From: Branchiostoma floridae
Taxonomy: Eukaryota > Chordata > Leptocardii > Amphioxiformes > Branchiostomatidae
DNA length: 64,000 nt
NCBI RefSeq assembly: GCF_000003815.2
Contig: NC_049983.1
Coordinates: forward strand, 11,573,846 to 11,637,845
Direction of reading: 5' to 3'
This document shows, piece by piece, positions 24,356 through 60,683 of the stretch. The translations under genes and the position numbers were made by a program. How positions within the stretch are numbered: the stretch's first letter is position 1; each line of letters starts with the position of its first letter. Under the pieces are notes generated by a model. It was not told the DNA's origin and did not search any database. It saw only the letters and a list, made by a program, of their open reading frames with translations.

Positions 24356-25703
24356 TTTTTATCTCTCCTGATTTTCATTGCAAAGTGTAAGCTTTGAATT
24401 GAAATGAACCTGTTGCAGTGATATGGTGTGATCTTTTCTACTTTGTTCCACTATTGTGTAGCAGAATGATATAATAGGACATAGGAGGAAAGTCTTAGCC
24501 ATGCATATTTGAGGTTTATACATATGTATACTGGAAAAAATACACATGAATAAGATTGTTGGTATAGTTACTACATTACTTAAGACATAATTTTCAATTC
24601 CATACAAATCAGCAAATTTGTTTTTTTCCAGTACTAGTAAAGTAACACACAGATTGTCTTTGACTTAACACATGTCAACATTCTTCTGTGTGAACAGTCA
24701 TAGGTTTCAATATCATAATGCATGTAGAGAAAATACCCATAAAATATGCCATTGAGTATTATGTGGTGATACAGGAAAACCTGTATTGTACAAAATGTAT
24801 CAAATACAGAGTTTCAAAATATAAGCTGTCAGAGAACCATGTGTAAACTTTGATTATCAACAGCCAATCAACACTAGAAAAGCAGAATTTCAGTACAGAT
24901 TCTCTTAAATTTATGAAACCAAAGACTCACTGGAAAGTGATCATCCCATGAAACACTTTGTTTCACACAATATCAAAATTTAAATGAGTTAAACAAACAT
25001 TCTAAAATGTATACAACATTCATTCAAAAGTACAATATTTTGACACATATCCACAAGATTAAACGAACATCCATGGAACCAAGGAGGTTTCTTTAACCTC
25101 CTTGATGGAACATAATTTATATACACTGTGATGATTATCAGAAAACAGGGAAGTCAGTGACACAACGGAAATTAGCATAGACAACATATTAGTTCCCGTT
25201 AATGAGCACATCCTGTGAGCTAGAAACTGCCTGGCTTCGTGACTTACGGATCAAGGAGAAACAACCTGCCTAAACATCAATCTTTTCCTCTTTCTGACGT
25301 ATTCAGCTAGAGTTAAGGCATTGGTTTAAGCCTTGAAAAACAGCATCACCGGTACATACGTTATACCGTATGTAGTGTTCCGTAAAAACATTTTCGAAAC
25401 GAAGTCGTTGCTTTAGAGTGCAATCAGGGTAGTTCACATCTGGCAGGTGCAAATTTAGCAAGAAGCCCCCGAATCGACCATGAAATGTGGGCAAACCTCT
25501 TGACATGATAGCGAAAAAATGTTTACGTGCAAGGATCACCATAGCTCGTGCTAGTATGTCATCGTGTCGGGCAAGAGTGCCAAAAATTCATGGTGCAATG
25601 ACTCGCAGAAATCAAAATACTTTTTCACAACAAAGCAACCAACGTAATAAGACAGAAGTCCCTCCAATATTACCTTCTGTACATGTACAAAGTATCGGCT
25701 TAC
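24356..25703 (-). other. Putative ARIH2 first intron (5' UTR intron)
   Basis: AT-rich sequence lies between the noncoding first exon (donor at 25703) and the start-codon exon. No coding match was recognised; the two minus-strand open frames near 25.3-25.8 kb look fortuitous. A short hairpin with arms AAGGAGGTT and AACCTCCTT lies at 25081-25102. Confidence 0.45.
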
Positions 25704-25812
25704 CTGTTTACGCACTGTGTCGAAGTTTGAGACAGTTTTGGAGCAGTTACGGCGACTGTCTGCGTTGCAGAGAAACTGTTGTGTTCCCCCCACTGCTACC
25801 TGTCCGCCATAA
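25704..25812 (-). other. ARIH2: Probable noncoding first exon of ARIH2
   Basis: On the minus strand, a CpG-containing segment downstream of CRE/ETS motifs ends in a strong donor, AAACAG|GTAAGC, at 25704/25703. Its only early ATG (ATGGCGGACAGG then TAG) closes at once, so it does not code. Splicing to the acceptor before 24296 would place the ARIH2 ATG 13 nt into the next exon. The 5' boundary is estimated. Confidence 0.5.
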
Positions 25813-26213
25813 CCGGAAATGACGTCATGCTATTCTGAATAAAGTCGTAAAATCTTACTTCAGAACACAAACAAAAATATAATTACAAACATCAAGCATT
25901 AATTCATGGAAATAATGTTATTTATAGGTTTGTTATCGTTTTGATATAGCTTAATCTTTGTTAGGCTCCCAAAAGTTCTGCATGGAAAGAAAATATCTTA
26001 GTAAATCATTTCCTGCCGTTGTGCGGCAGGTTACTTGAGGTCAACCTCCCAGTGGCGGGATAGTGTCGCCCTCTTGCAGCTTGGCTTGGTAGAATTTGTA
26101 GTTCAGCTGATTATGTGGCTCTATTTTAGCGATAAATGCCATTTTTATGGCACCCCGACGCATGTATCTACCACCTAGATGTACATTCTGTTGAAGTCCC
26201 GTGACAGAGCGAC
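25799..26213. promoter_or_regulatory. Bidirectional promoter between ARIH2 (-) and NPAT (+)
   Basis: The putative first ARIH2 exon and the NPAT start codon are separated by about 400 bp. At the ARIH2 side lie a perfect palindromic CRE, TGACGTCA (25820-25827), an ETS core CCGGAA (25813-25818) and an ATGGCGGAC initiator-like site (complement of 25801-25809). No TATA box is obvious. In vertebrates NPAT shares a bidirectional promoter with ATM; here the partner is ARIH2. Confidence 0.6.
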
Positions 26214-29200
26214 ATGATTCTGCCATCTGACGTCGCAAGGCTTGTCCTTGGTGAGTTTGTTTCATCAACAAATATTTTTACGTCAACTTCAAGTTGGAAA
26301 CTTGGTTTCAGAGTTGGTTTTGCAAGGGGAAAGTAAGAGTTCTGTTTTTGACGAACTGGACTGGTAACATCATTGAATGATTGACTGGCGATGCAACTGT
26401 TATACAAACTTATGATCCTTGGGCTTTGATCCAAATTTACCCACGCAAATTTATTTTTATATGCACGTAATTTTTATGGGGGAGGGGGGAGGAATGGGGG
26501 TTCACTTTCCACATATCATCATGTGCCCTCAAGTTCAGGCTCTACTTGATGGTTGTGACGTAAATAATCATCAATACAATCTTGCAGGGAGATTATACGA
26601 TTTGTAAGTTGTAGGGTACTTTCTGCCATCCCCTCCCCACTTATCCATAGTCTTAGCAAGGAGGTTAAAGAATCACTTGGTCTTAGCTATTGTAATTTGT
26701 ATAGTACAGTTACTTAGTATGTTTACAACATTTGCGATTTCAAACAACATAACGTTTCATAAGCTAGCTTGGAGTAGAACAAAATAAACCAACCCCAATG
26801 ATGAACATGTATTTTTGCTTACTCTTGCTGCCTTACTCTTACTAGTCATAAAATCTTTCTGTAGAATTTTAAAGGCATGCTAGTTATTTTAAGACCTAAC
26901 GTTACCAGTAGATAAGAAAACACCAGAATTTTCTGTAAAATGTATTTTCATTACCTTTACTTTCTGGAATATGAGCAAAACCTGATTGCTGTTTGAAGTT
27001 TGCATGAAAATAATTATATAAGATACAAACTGCAAAACCTTGCAGAAAGTCTGTTAATGAAATGTATTGCTGTTGCCATGATAGGTTACCTGTCTGATGA
27101 GGGTTTGGTGAGGAGTAGACAGGTGTTCCTGGAGGAGAGTCCTCACCTGTCGGAGATCCGACAGACGGCAGCCCAGGGACAGCAGGTGTATATACAGGTG
27201 CGACCACACCAACCCAAACCGTGTGAACAGTATTGTGTAGCTAGGATTTAGAAAGAGAACTTTCCAGTAACCAAATAAGACATGCTGTCAAGAGACAGAC
27301 ATTAAAGAAAAGAGTGTGAAGAGTAGATCTGTGTATAGTGCGTAGTGGTTTGCAGGCCTGCCTCTGGAACTAGAAGCCGTTAGTTCAAGTCCGACTATGT
27401 TGCTCACCCGACATACACGCTACCAGAAAGGGTTGCAGTCCTTAGGATGGGATGTTGAGTAATGGTCCACCGTTCATTGTGCTTGTCAAAAAGACAAAGG
27501 GGAATATCCCCCATACAATGAGCCATTGGTTGAAACATCATCTGTCTACTCTGCCATTACCAGTGGAAGAGTAGCTCTTCAGGAGCTCAGCTGGATGGAT
27601 ATCACTTTCACTTTATCTTTGCCATCTAATGTTGTCTTACTTGTAGATTATGACTGGCACTGGGATAACATTGCGACTTGATGTTTCTTCACTTAATGTT
27701 TCAAGCTGAAACTTTCTTACCCTAGTGCTCCATGTTTTCTTCCCTGTTGTAGCCTGTTCTTGGAAAGGACTTGAAGGGTATTTTGGAGGAGTATGCTGCC
27801 ATCAGGACACAAGGTAGGAAAAACACAGTCTGCTAAAAATTAGTGTTACATGTAATAGAAACATTATCAATGCAATTCTGGGTTATGATGTATAGAATGA
27901 TGAATTTTGAGGATACAGCTTCCACTGTAATTTCAGAAAGAATGCATGTTCAAGCACCTGACAATGTTCATGCATCTCAGTGATGGTTACGTTACCTACA
28001 TGTACAGAGGACAGCTGTTTATTGTCCTTGCATGTACTAACCACATGTTACAGGTGCTGATTTATAACCAGTCACCCTTAGAATCATGCCTCTGAGACTC
28101 TCCCTAGTGATTAATGAAAAAATGCACAATGAAGAATAAAGTTTGATGTGTTGATACATGTTTGTTTGCCTCATAAAATGTGATATGTTTTCAGATGAAC
28201 TGCAGCAGGGTAACAATGTGCTGGGCCTGTTATGGAAGAAACTGGACACTATTGTATCCCAGATAAGGTAAGCATGTCTGTTCTATGTCTGTTCCCATCT
28301 CATAGACTTCAATGTAGTACAATTTGAAACTAAAACATTAAGCATTTCTATCTACTAGTATTATGCATGGTGACAGACAAGGAAACATAACGATTCCATA
28401 CTTGATAGCCATCCAAACAATTATCATTTTTATTTCAGACATTACAAGGGCCCTCATGCTGCCATTGCTGGTCAGGCCTCCGGTTTCCATGGCAGCTCAC
28501 ACCCCAAACAGTCCTCCAGCCAATCACGTAAGACCATCTGTATTATCTTCTGATGTCATCATTTATTTACTCAAGGCCACAGACATCTCAATGTTTGTTG
28601 TGGAAAGAAAGCTAGAAGTAAAGTTGGTCTTTCTAATTCCATCAATATTGAAATTAAAAACATTCTGTTTGTTTCTATCTAATATACTCTTGTATATAAG
28701 GTATTTTTTTCATTACATGTATGTCTGGTATGATGTTGAAGAAGACAACATGTTTTATAACAATAGTTGTGATCCAGTTGTTTCCAGTCTTTTCCTCATT
28801 GTTGCAAAACTTGTGCATTTCAGACCGCACCTTCAACCTGATGACCAACATGCGGAGGAACCACCTGCAGAGGGGACACGTGCAGGCTACACCTGCTGCA
28901 GCTGTAGTTATTGCACCTGCGACATCCGCACCACATCCGGCACCTGTGACGACAGTGGTGGTGAACAGGGATGGGCAGCAGCAGCTGGTGACATCTGCAC
29001 CAGGCCCAGGGCAAGGACATGCTGTATCTGTGCAGACAGCTTCTTGTACAGGTGATCTGACATAGCTGCTGCTTCAGTTATTAGTGTAACAACATTTCAG
29101 CAAAATGTGCTAACTTTTCAGACTTACATGGTAGTTGGCAGTAAACTAGTGTGTAGTATATTAGACAACCCGTATCTATTAGACTCTTCTATTGATATAG

Positions 29201-32200
29201 AATCTCCAAGTGTTCTTGAGTTGTCAATAGAAGGTGTGGGTGTGTGAGAGTGAAACATAAAGAATTGTTTTATCTTGTTCAATTGTTTTCTTACTGGCAA
29301 CACATATCATTACCTTTCTGATTCATAGTGTGTTTTTCAGAACATGCCTCTTTGATGTTCATTAGAGATACAGCATGAAACTGTGTATAGATTTTGTATT
29401 TATCATTTTCAACATTATGTATGTCTTTGTACTAATTGTAGTACCAGCACCTGCTACAACTCCAGTGCCTGACACAACTCCAGCACCTGTCACAACTCCA
29501 TTGCCCATTACAACTCCAGCACCTGTTACAACTCCTGTCAAGAACTTCCTACAGAATCAGGAAGGTTCTGAGAAGGACTTCTCCCATGCCAGGTCCCCCA
29601 AGAGGAAAAGGTTTGTTCTTTCAATTCCTGTCAGCCTTTGGGTAGGAAATGGCCAAAGTTATTAAGTAGAGAAGGAAAATTCTTTTTATTTTATTTTAGT
29701 TTTATTTATGTTGATGAATACTCCCTTTACTTGTCATCTACAGTTGATGTAGTTGCACGTACTGTATGTGTTTGTGGTAAACATACGTTTTTCTGTGTAT
29801 CTTTAGAGCTGCTCCAAAGCGGCTGACAGCAGTACCAGAGCTACAGAAGCCAGTGGAGTATCTTCTAAATAGTGATGACCTGCTAGCCAAGCTGGCACAC
29901 ACCATCGGGAGAGTCCACTTTGGCCAAGATGGTACAGACTTATATTTACCCGAAAGTTGAACGATGATAGCAAAGTGTGGAGAACTGTACTTCATTCCAG
30001 TTATCTTGTGTGTGTGTGACTTATGTTGTTTTAGTTATGTAAGAAGTGCTTCTATTTTGATTCTGATGTACAGGAGAATCAAGCATCGGTCCACTAAAAG
30101 TCTGTTCTGCAGTAACTACTTTTGTAATATGTTATTCTGCTAGATTAATTTTTCTTTGCATATAAATTCCAACTGAAAGCCAGAAAAGATGTTGAAGTGT
30201 GCTGCATGCTATATTTCGAATTCGTACTGCTTTTACATGAACTGGGTATAGTATCTGCTTACTCAATCCTTTAAAAGATTGAGCCAGTGGTTACTACGGA
30301 GGATGGCACTCAGGCTAGGATTTTATTTTTTTAGAAATGTGACAAATTGCTATGTGTTTAGTCTATTTGTACATGTAAGTATGCCTGTATTATATTACAA
30401 TAGATTGATGTACCTGAAATAAGAAATTCATTAACTCCAGGTGAAGAACAGGACCAGAGACAGGAAACAAGAAAGACAGACAGTCTCTCCGTCCCCACCA
30501 CCCCTTCTGCACCCCCTGGCCCCCCAGACCCTGAGGTGGCACCCTTACCTCTCCCTGCCGGCGAGATCTCCAACATCCTGGACGAGTTCAGTGACCTTTT
30601 CGACATGCTGGGAAACATTGGTAAGAGACCTTCCTCTAACAGTATCCTTGGTAATCAAATGTTTTATTCTGTATTAAAAAATGGTGATCTGATGGTCATG
30701 TCAAATTTTGGGAATGACAGTTAACAGAAATAGCATCAAGATTCTAAATTTTGTTTCATTGTAGTAGTTTGGTATGTAGAAATAAATCTTTTCTACACAC
30801 GTATGCCTTTGGTACATCTTTCACTATATTGTCACTTTATTGTGGGGAATTGTATGGCCGCATTTGTTTGTTCTGCTTATACATGTACGTACTTGTATTG
30901 CCTTATAGTATGATTAAGCACAAAGATTTTCCTCCATTCCAATAGTGTTTACAAAGTTGCTATCTATGGCAGCTAATTGTTCTCTTACAACATTTTCAGA
31001 GACTCCAGTCAGTGGTTCAAAAGGCACACAAGAACGCAGGCCTGACAGGTCCAACACTGCCACTCCCATCAGCCTCACCGATGCCTTAGACTGGTCGGAC
31101 ATCGGCATGCCTGAAGATCAGCTTCCGTCATCGTCTGCTGAAGCAAGCACGGACACTCACAGCACCAGGGGACTAGGGAACAGTAGTACACCACAAAATA
31201 TCTGTACCACAACATCATCTGCTGTACTTGTGAACAGTACTGCACCTATGACTACTACTGCTGCGCACATGCCAGGCAGTGTTGTGATCCAGCCCACCAC
31301 AGGGCCTGTGTCCTGTACCCCAGCAGTAGTGAACAGTACAACTACAGGTGTACAGAACATCCAGCCACAGCCTGCACAGATGTCATCTACAGGTGACTGA
31401 CCTTTCATTTCATAACAGTTGATAGCTATAGTCCAGTCAGTTCCTAAAAGACAACCTGGAGATGAATGGAATCACACACACTCTGGTCTATATTGAATGA
31501 ATTACAGATGAAAAGTATAACGTTATAGCATCCTTCTAAATTGAAAACAATGTTGACGGTTAAGTTTCCTCTCCTGTGCCTGATGGTATCCTTGCTGTAA
31601 AGTATTTGAGTGTACCACACTTTTGTATCTTAAGCTTATGTAGAACTGTGCTTCATGTGTTTTTGTCTTCTTTTTCTTCCCTCCTGCAGTACCAGTCTTG
31701 CTTCAGGCCCAACCCTTAGCAACAGTGGCCCCGCCTCAAATCATTGCAGTGCCACGAGGAATGGCAGTCATACAGCAGAACTCCACATCTCTCCCCTCTA
31801 GTGTTGTATCCTCCAACAGTAGCATGGCTTGTATTTCATTGGTTGGTGGAACAGTAGGCTTGCCAGTGCTGCAGTTATCCTCTAGTCAGCAAGGGGTCTC
31901 CACTACAAGGAGCAATGTGATTTTTAACACTAACACACAAACTGTGCCCACCGCTCAGTCTAACAGGCAAAGTCGACTAAATGTGGTCCCAAAACCGGTC
32001 CCTGGAAAGAAGCCTCTTCCAAAGACAACCATTTCCTCCACACTCCCGAAACCCTCCCCTGCGAAATATGCCACAAAGCAGCTGACAGTAAGAGAGCAGG
32101 ATGCCAAGCCTCTTCAGGGCATAGTTCTGCCCAGCCCCGGGAGGCAAACAAGCCCAGGAATGTCGTCCAGCCAGGCAAGCTTGAGTGGCAGGGTGAAGAC

Positions 32201-34704
32201 CGCCCATGTCCGCATCCTTGACTTTGGTGGGAGTGACGAGACAGTGGCAGACTCCTCTAGTTCCTCATTCTCACAGCAGGCTCCAGGGAACCTGGGCAGG
32301 GTGCACTGGCTGAAACAGGCCAGCCAGCCACAACGACCAAAGCAGGCAAAATCATCAGTTACGGGGAGGAGGAAGCTGAGAAATCCAGCCCAGACTGTCC
32401 CCCAGGCACCCAAGCAGACAGCTATAGGAGCTGTAGATGTAGTGGAGAAGCAGCTTGTGTTTGTACAACCTCAAACTTCAGGTAGTAACAGTCAAAGTGC
32501 TGTAAACCAACCTCTAGTCAACAAGGCAACAAGCTACAAATCTGGGCAGGGCCAGGGGCTGGTCAGTAGTGTTGAGGTTGTGAACAGGAAAGTGCCTGTG
32601 TTAAGTGAAAAACGGAGTGTGAGTAGAGCTGAATGTGTAGTGGAAAACTTGGACATTGCTGCGTCTGTTGAGATCAGTCAGAGTCGTGGGGCTCATGGCA
32701 GAAGCAGAGTACAGGAAACCGACGAGGCCTTCATTCCAGCAGCGTGCAGTCCTCCTAAGGACGACAGAACAGCGGGAGTTCAACTGCAAAGGTCAATGGG
32801 CACTAGATCACCACAAGCAAGAGAAGGTGCAAAGGACAGAAATAGAAAACAGAAGGAGAATGTACAAAAAGAGAGCAAAGTTGTGAGCAGGCAAAAATAC
32901 AGGAAAGACACATACTCAAAAGCTGAGGTGTTTGAAGGCGTAAACCCAGACAGCCCGTCAACTAGTAGAACTTTGGCAGCAGAAACGTTAGTGAGCCTTG
33001 CTACTGCAATCACTCTACACTCAGGCACTGCAGATGATGCATTGGATGACCATGATAATGGAAAAGCCACAGCAAGTGGAGAACAGAGAATAGGGAATTC
33101 CACCGCTGTTGACACCTTGCATACAGGCACTGCAGGTAATACAACAGGCACAGATACAGGTATATCAGCAAAAAAGTCACATACTGGCGCAGAGAGCAGT
33201 TCAACAGACAGAAATAAACATGTAATAGCTACATCGGGCTCTGTAGAAAAGGAGACAAGAACTGAGATGCTAAAACCCAAACAGCAGCATCAGAAAAGAG
33301 ATGTCATTGCCAGCAATGCAAAGTCTCAGGAAGTCCCGGAAAATAGACTAGCAGTAGATAACAGCCTTGTTAGTCAGGAAAAAAGTAACACAGCTGGCCT
33401 CCAAAGATCACAGCTCCATGGTGTCCTTAGGACAGCTGGTGTTGACAGAACGGTTGGAAATGCTCCCGCTAATAGTGCTGAAAAATTCAGTTCTGTAAAA
33501 GAAACGGCAGCGAGTGCTGTCACTGGAAATCAAGATGCTGTGATAAGGGAACAGCCAAAAGCAGGTAGTGATGATGGAAGGACATATACAGGTGTAGGTG
33601 ACAGGGGTGTGTTCAGGACAGAAATGAATAAAAACAGTGAAAAGTCAGAAAAGACACAAAAACAGAGACCTACAGGGAAGCATGTTACCTTTTTGGAGGA
33701 AAGAAATGCAGGCAAAGGTGCTGCTGGTGATTTGGAGCCTGAATCAGTCAGATCAGAGGCTCAGAATGATATAGCCCAGGATGAGGTGCCAAGCTTGATT
33801 GCCAGTCAAAAGGTTCCGAGCCCTGTCAATGAATTTTCAAAGACACTATCACAACAATCAGGGAAAAGGAAGGCGGAAAAAGCAGAGGGAAGACCACAGG
33901 ATGTTCCTGTTACCAAGCAGCAAGAAGTTACACCTGGCAGAGTGACTCTGCAGTCCAGAGAAAATAATTCAGAGAACAGTACAATGGAAAGAAGAGGTGT
34001 TTTTGATGAAAGGGTAGAAGAAGGGAATGAGAGAGCAGATGGAAAGAGGGATGTGAGCAGATCAAACCCTGTGATTGTTGAGATAAGAGGAGAGAAGAGA
34101 GGAAGGAGTGACAGTGATACAAAGGTGGGTACCAGACTACCAGCAAGTGGTATTTGAAAGTCAAGAAACTGATGCTAGTAGTCTTAGTCTTGCATATTTG
34201 AAAATAAAAATAACTTTGTAAAGAGCTTCTTTTTTTTTTAGGATCAATTCATATTTCTGTTGACTGTTTACTCATCAGGTCTATTGTATTTATTTTCTTC
34301 CTAATAGCCCGGCAAGAAACCAAAGACAAACAAACAGGTACAGTTGTTACAACATTGTCTTTTCTTTTTTTTCAATTGTTCTTTAACTCAGGTTGAATCA
34401 GAAGTGTATACCCTTCACATTAATTGAGAAAAGTGTCTCTAACAATGCCTCCAGATTGCAAACTGTTGTAGCATCATTTATAATAGACATCATAGACTAG
34501 AGTAGACACTGTGTGTTGTGATATTATTTTTACACTGTCATGTTACTTGCAATTAGCCCATGGGCAAGAATTTGCAATAAACTTTACTATAATAATCACT
34601 GATTTCAATTTCAGAGATCAAAAGGTAGCAAGCATGGGAAGCTGAAATTTCCAGCCAACTTAGACGTGGATAGTTTTCTGTCCAAAATCCACAATGGGAG
34701 CTGA
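26214..34704 (+). CDS. NPAT: NPAT homologue, coactivator of histone gene transcription
   Basis: Thirteen exons join in frame to 1340 aa (human NPAT about 1427): 26214-26250, 27085-27197, 27753-27813, 28195-28267, 28439-28527, 28824-29051, 29442-29610, 29807-29931, 30441-30620, 31000-31392, 31690-34124, 34308-34337 and 34615-34704. The N-terminus MILPSDVARLVLGYL followed by LVRSRQVFLEESPHL is the NPAT LisH region, then GKDLKGILEEYAAIRTQ and LLWKKLDTIVSQIR. Middle landmarks are an acidic helix (ILDEFSDLFDML) and ILDFGGSD. The C-terminus PANLDVDSFLSKIH matches the conserved NPAT end. NPAT is the cyclin E/CDK2 substrate of histone locus bodies that drives S-phase histone transcription. The 2435-bp exon encodes low-complexity Ser/Thr/Gln-rich sequence. 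The donor choice at 27197 is the least certain join. Confidence 0.93.
27335..27610 (+). mobile_element. tRNA-derived SINE in NPAT intron 2
   Basis: A degenerate tRNA-like head has an A-box-like TAGTGGTTTG (27343-27352) and a B-box-like GTTCAAGTCC (27383-27392), spaced as in pol III promoters. About 200 bp of body follows, ending near GGATATCACTTTCAC. It differs from the other three SINEs in the window and is probably another subfamily. Confidence 0.55.
29454..29538 (+). repeat. Hexapeptide-coding tandem repeat TTPxPx in NPAT exon 7
   Basis: Within the coding exon, an 18-bp unit repeats about four and a half times and encodes TTPVPD, TTPAPV, TTPLPI, TTPAPV and TTPV. The reading frame is kept. 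It forms a short Thr/Pro-rich linker in an otherwise disordered part of the protein. Confidence 0.75.
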
Positions 34705-35027
34705 GAGAATTTTGGAGATAAAGCTGAATAATTAATGTGTGATCAAATATCTAAAGAGAACTGTTACAGAACATGACGTATTACAGTGTTGTGTGTACTA
34801 GATACTTTTTGCTCTTAGAAAAAAATGACAAAGTTGCTGTAGGCTGTTGTGTGTATTTTCTACTGATAGTTGAGTGGTAGAAACATTCTGCCCAACAATG
34901 TCCAATTCCTGCCTTTGCTGCTTGCCAAATCTCTGGCATCTATGCAACTTTCATCTGTTCTAGAGTTGTTCTCGACAGAAATGTTATATTTTCAGTTTTG
35001 ATTGTGCTGTGGTTGGAACTTGAACTG

Positions 35028-35033
35028 AATAAA
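35028..35033 (+). terminator. NPAT: NPAT polyadenylation signal (proximal)
   Basis: AATAAA lies about 325 bp after the NPAT stop and is followed by a GT/T-rich stretch (AGTGTTTGTTTTTTTC), as expected downstream of a cleavage site. Confidence 0.6.
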
Positions 35034-35683
35034 AGTGTTTGTTTTTTTCAACCTGCTAGAAGTCCAGCTTTAGAAATATGTTGTTTCTCAGGTGAACTGT
35101 TCAAAAAATGAATTTAATATTATTGTAGTAATCTGCTTAACATGCTGTTGCTGATTTGATGTAAAGTAAGCCAATAGAAACAATTATTTGTTCTCTGCAG
35201 AGTAAGCAAGTTACACTGTTGACTGAGCAGAAGCTATGAAGTCTGTTTAAGTCACAGCCAAAAGAGTAACATCTACACATGTATTTTTTTCAAACAACCA
35301 GATTTTTTTATAAACAGTAACTCCCACATTGTGATTTCAATGTCAACCAATAAGATGAAATCAAAGATTAGCAAATTATTTGTTTTAGAATTTTGTGTGC
35401 CTGCTTATTTCAGATGGTTCCTTGAAGTTGAAATTTCTTCAATGGTTTGAAGTGAGATGTGGTTTGTGTATGTGTGCTTTCAACTTGGTATTACACAACA
35501 GTTTATCTCCATACTGATAACATTTATACTTGTGCTATTGGCAAGGCTTGTCTGTTTGATATAAAGTAGACATTTACTTTCCTTATAGTATCAATATCAA
35601 TGTGTACATTATTTGGAAGATGTAAGAAGATAATGTTTATGGTCCTTTGGAAACCCCTTCATTACCAACTGTTCTTGCCTTTC

Positions 35684-35689
35684 AATAAA
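35684..35689 (+). terminator. NPAT: NPAT polyadenylation signal (distal candidate)
   Basis: A second AATAAA lies about 980 bp after the stop and is followed by a T/GT-rich stretch. It could serve a longer 3' UTR isoform. Confidence 0.35.
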
Positions 35690-36146
35690 CAATTTATGAG
35701 CTTGATAGTCTTTTTGTATATTTGTGGTTGAACAGCATAACTCACTAAGCTATGGATGCATTGTAATGTAATATGGTTAGGTTAGGTCCTGTCCTATTAC
35801 AGAAATCACATGTGTATTAGATGTTGGATAACCTGGCAACTTTCCTTGGTACTACAGCAGAGCTTCCAGTTACTTTTCAAATTTTTTATTCTCATTGGAT
35901 TCTGAGATAAACACTGGAGATAAACATAGCCTTCAAAAGTTCAGTACACATCAGGCTTGCAGAGCATATAGGCTTGGCTTGATGTAAGATACTGTACTCC
36001 AATATATACAGCGTATATATATACACGTGCTTGAGATCTGTCACATTTACGGTCTTTGGTTCAGTCGTTTCCTCCGCAGATAACACCACAGTCATGAACT
36101 ATTGCAAAGAAAGGAGAATCTTGCGCAGGATATAATAAGAATAAAC

Positions 36147-36334
36147 TACTGTAAATGCATTAATGTTCGCGGGGATTTAATCTGCGGTAGCGGGAAAAAG
36201 GACTTTTCGCAGTGGTTTTAAGTTTGTGGCAGCACCATGCACTGTAGTCTCTTAATGCCATGGAAAAATGTTTGCGGTGGTTTTGAGTGAAACGTGAACA
36301 TTAAACCACCGCGAAAGTTTCTGCATTTACAGTA
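36147..36334. mobile_element. 188-bp MITE with TACTGTAAATGCA termini
   Basis: The termini TACTGTAAATGCA and TGCATTTACAGTA are perfect 13-bp inverted repeats. Next to them the arms stay partly complementary (TTCGCGG...CTGCGGT against ACCACCGCGAA). No coding capacity is present. It sits between the convergent 3' ends of NPAT and the receptor gene and may lie in the latter's 3' UTR. Confidence 0.75.
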
Positions 36335-36730
36335 TCACATGCAATTTACAGAAGCTTTAGGCCATCCATGGAAACATACGTGAATCCAGCAATCACTACA
36401 TTGTATAATAAAATTTTGTACTTACGATCTAAATATCTTTGGTACATTACAAATTTGTCACAGCTGACATAATCCTGGAGTACTTGCAGAAGAAGTTACT
36501 TGACAAGACAGGCACTGCTTGGAAACCTTGGTCATCAACACTACTAGTAATACTGCTACTTAAAAACCTGAACCAGTCTTTTTCAAAATAATGCGCAGGC
36601 ATTAGAAATGGTCTATTATTGCATGGATGTATACATTGTACGCACGTTACTGCTCTCTGTTATCATTGTTGCCCATTGCAGCATATATAAGTGCTGTAGT
36701 GACAAAGTATGCAAAGGTCAATGAAACCTT

Positions 36731-60683
<23,953 letters not shown>

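Larger units (their letters stand above)
34705..36146. other. NPAT 3' UTR and convergent intergenic region
   Basis: AT-rich noncoding DNA lies between the NPAT stop and the 3' end of the receptor kinase gene. Two plus-strand AATAAA signals occur (annotated separately). On the minus strand a TTTATT (35885-35890) is a possible polyadenylation signal for the receptor gene. No coding signal is visible. Confidence 0.5.

Noticed and set aside
25303-25793. Two minus-strand open frames (80 and 79 codons) upstream of ARIH2
   Set aside because: They show no recognisable family and are broken by stops between them. The first overlaps the inferred noncoding exon, whose clear donor explains the conserved-looking signals.
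28363-29055. 230-codon plus-strand open frame across NPAT exons 5 and 6
   Set aside because: It reads through an intron and uses the wrong frame in exon 6. Phase-consistent splicing with NPAT-like residues (HLQRGHVQATPAAA) fits better.
32780-33280. 166-codon minus-strand frame opposite NPAT
   Set aside because: It is antisense to the large NPAT coding exon. Its Ser/Val/Leu-rich composition is the complement of the low-complexity coding sequence.
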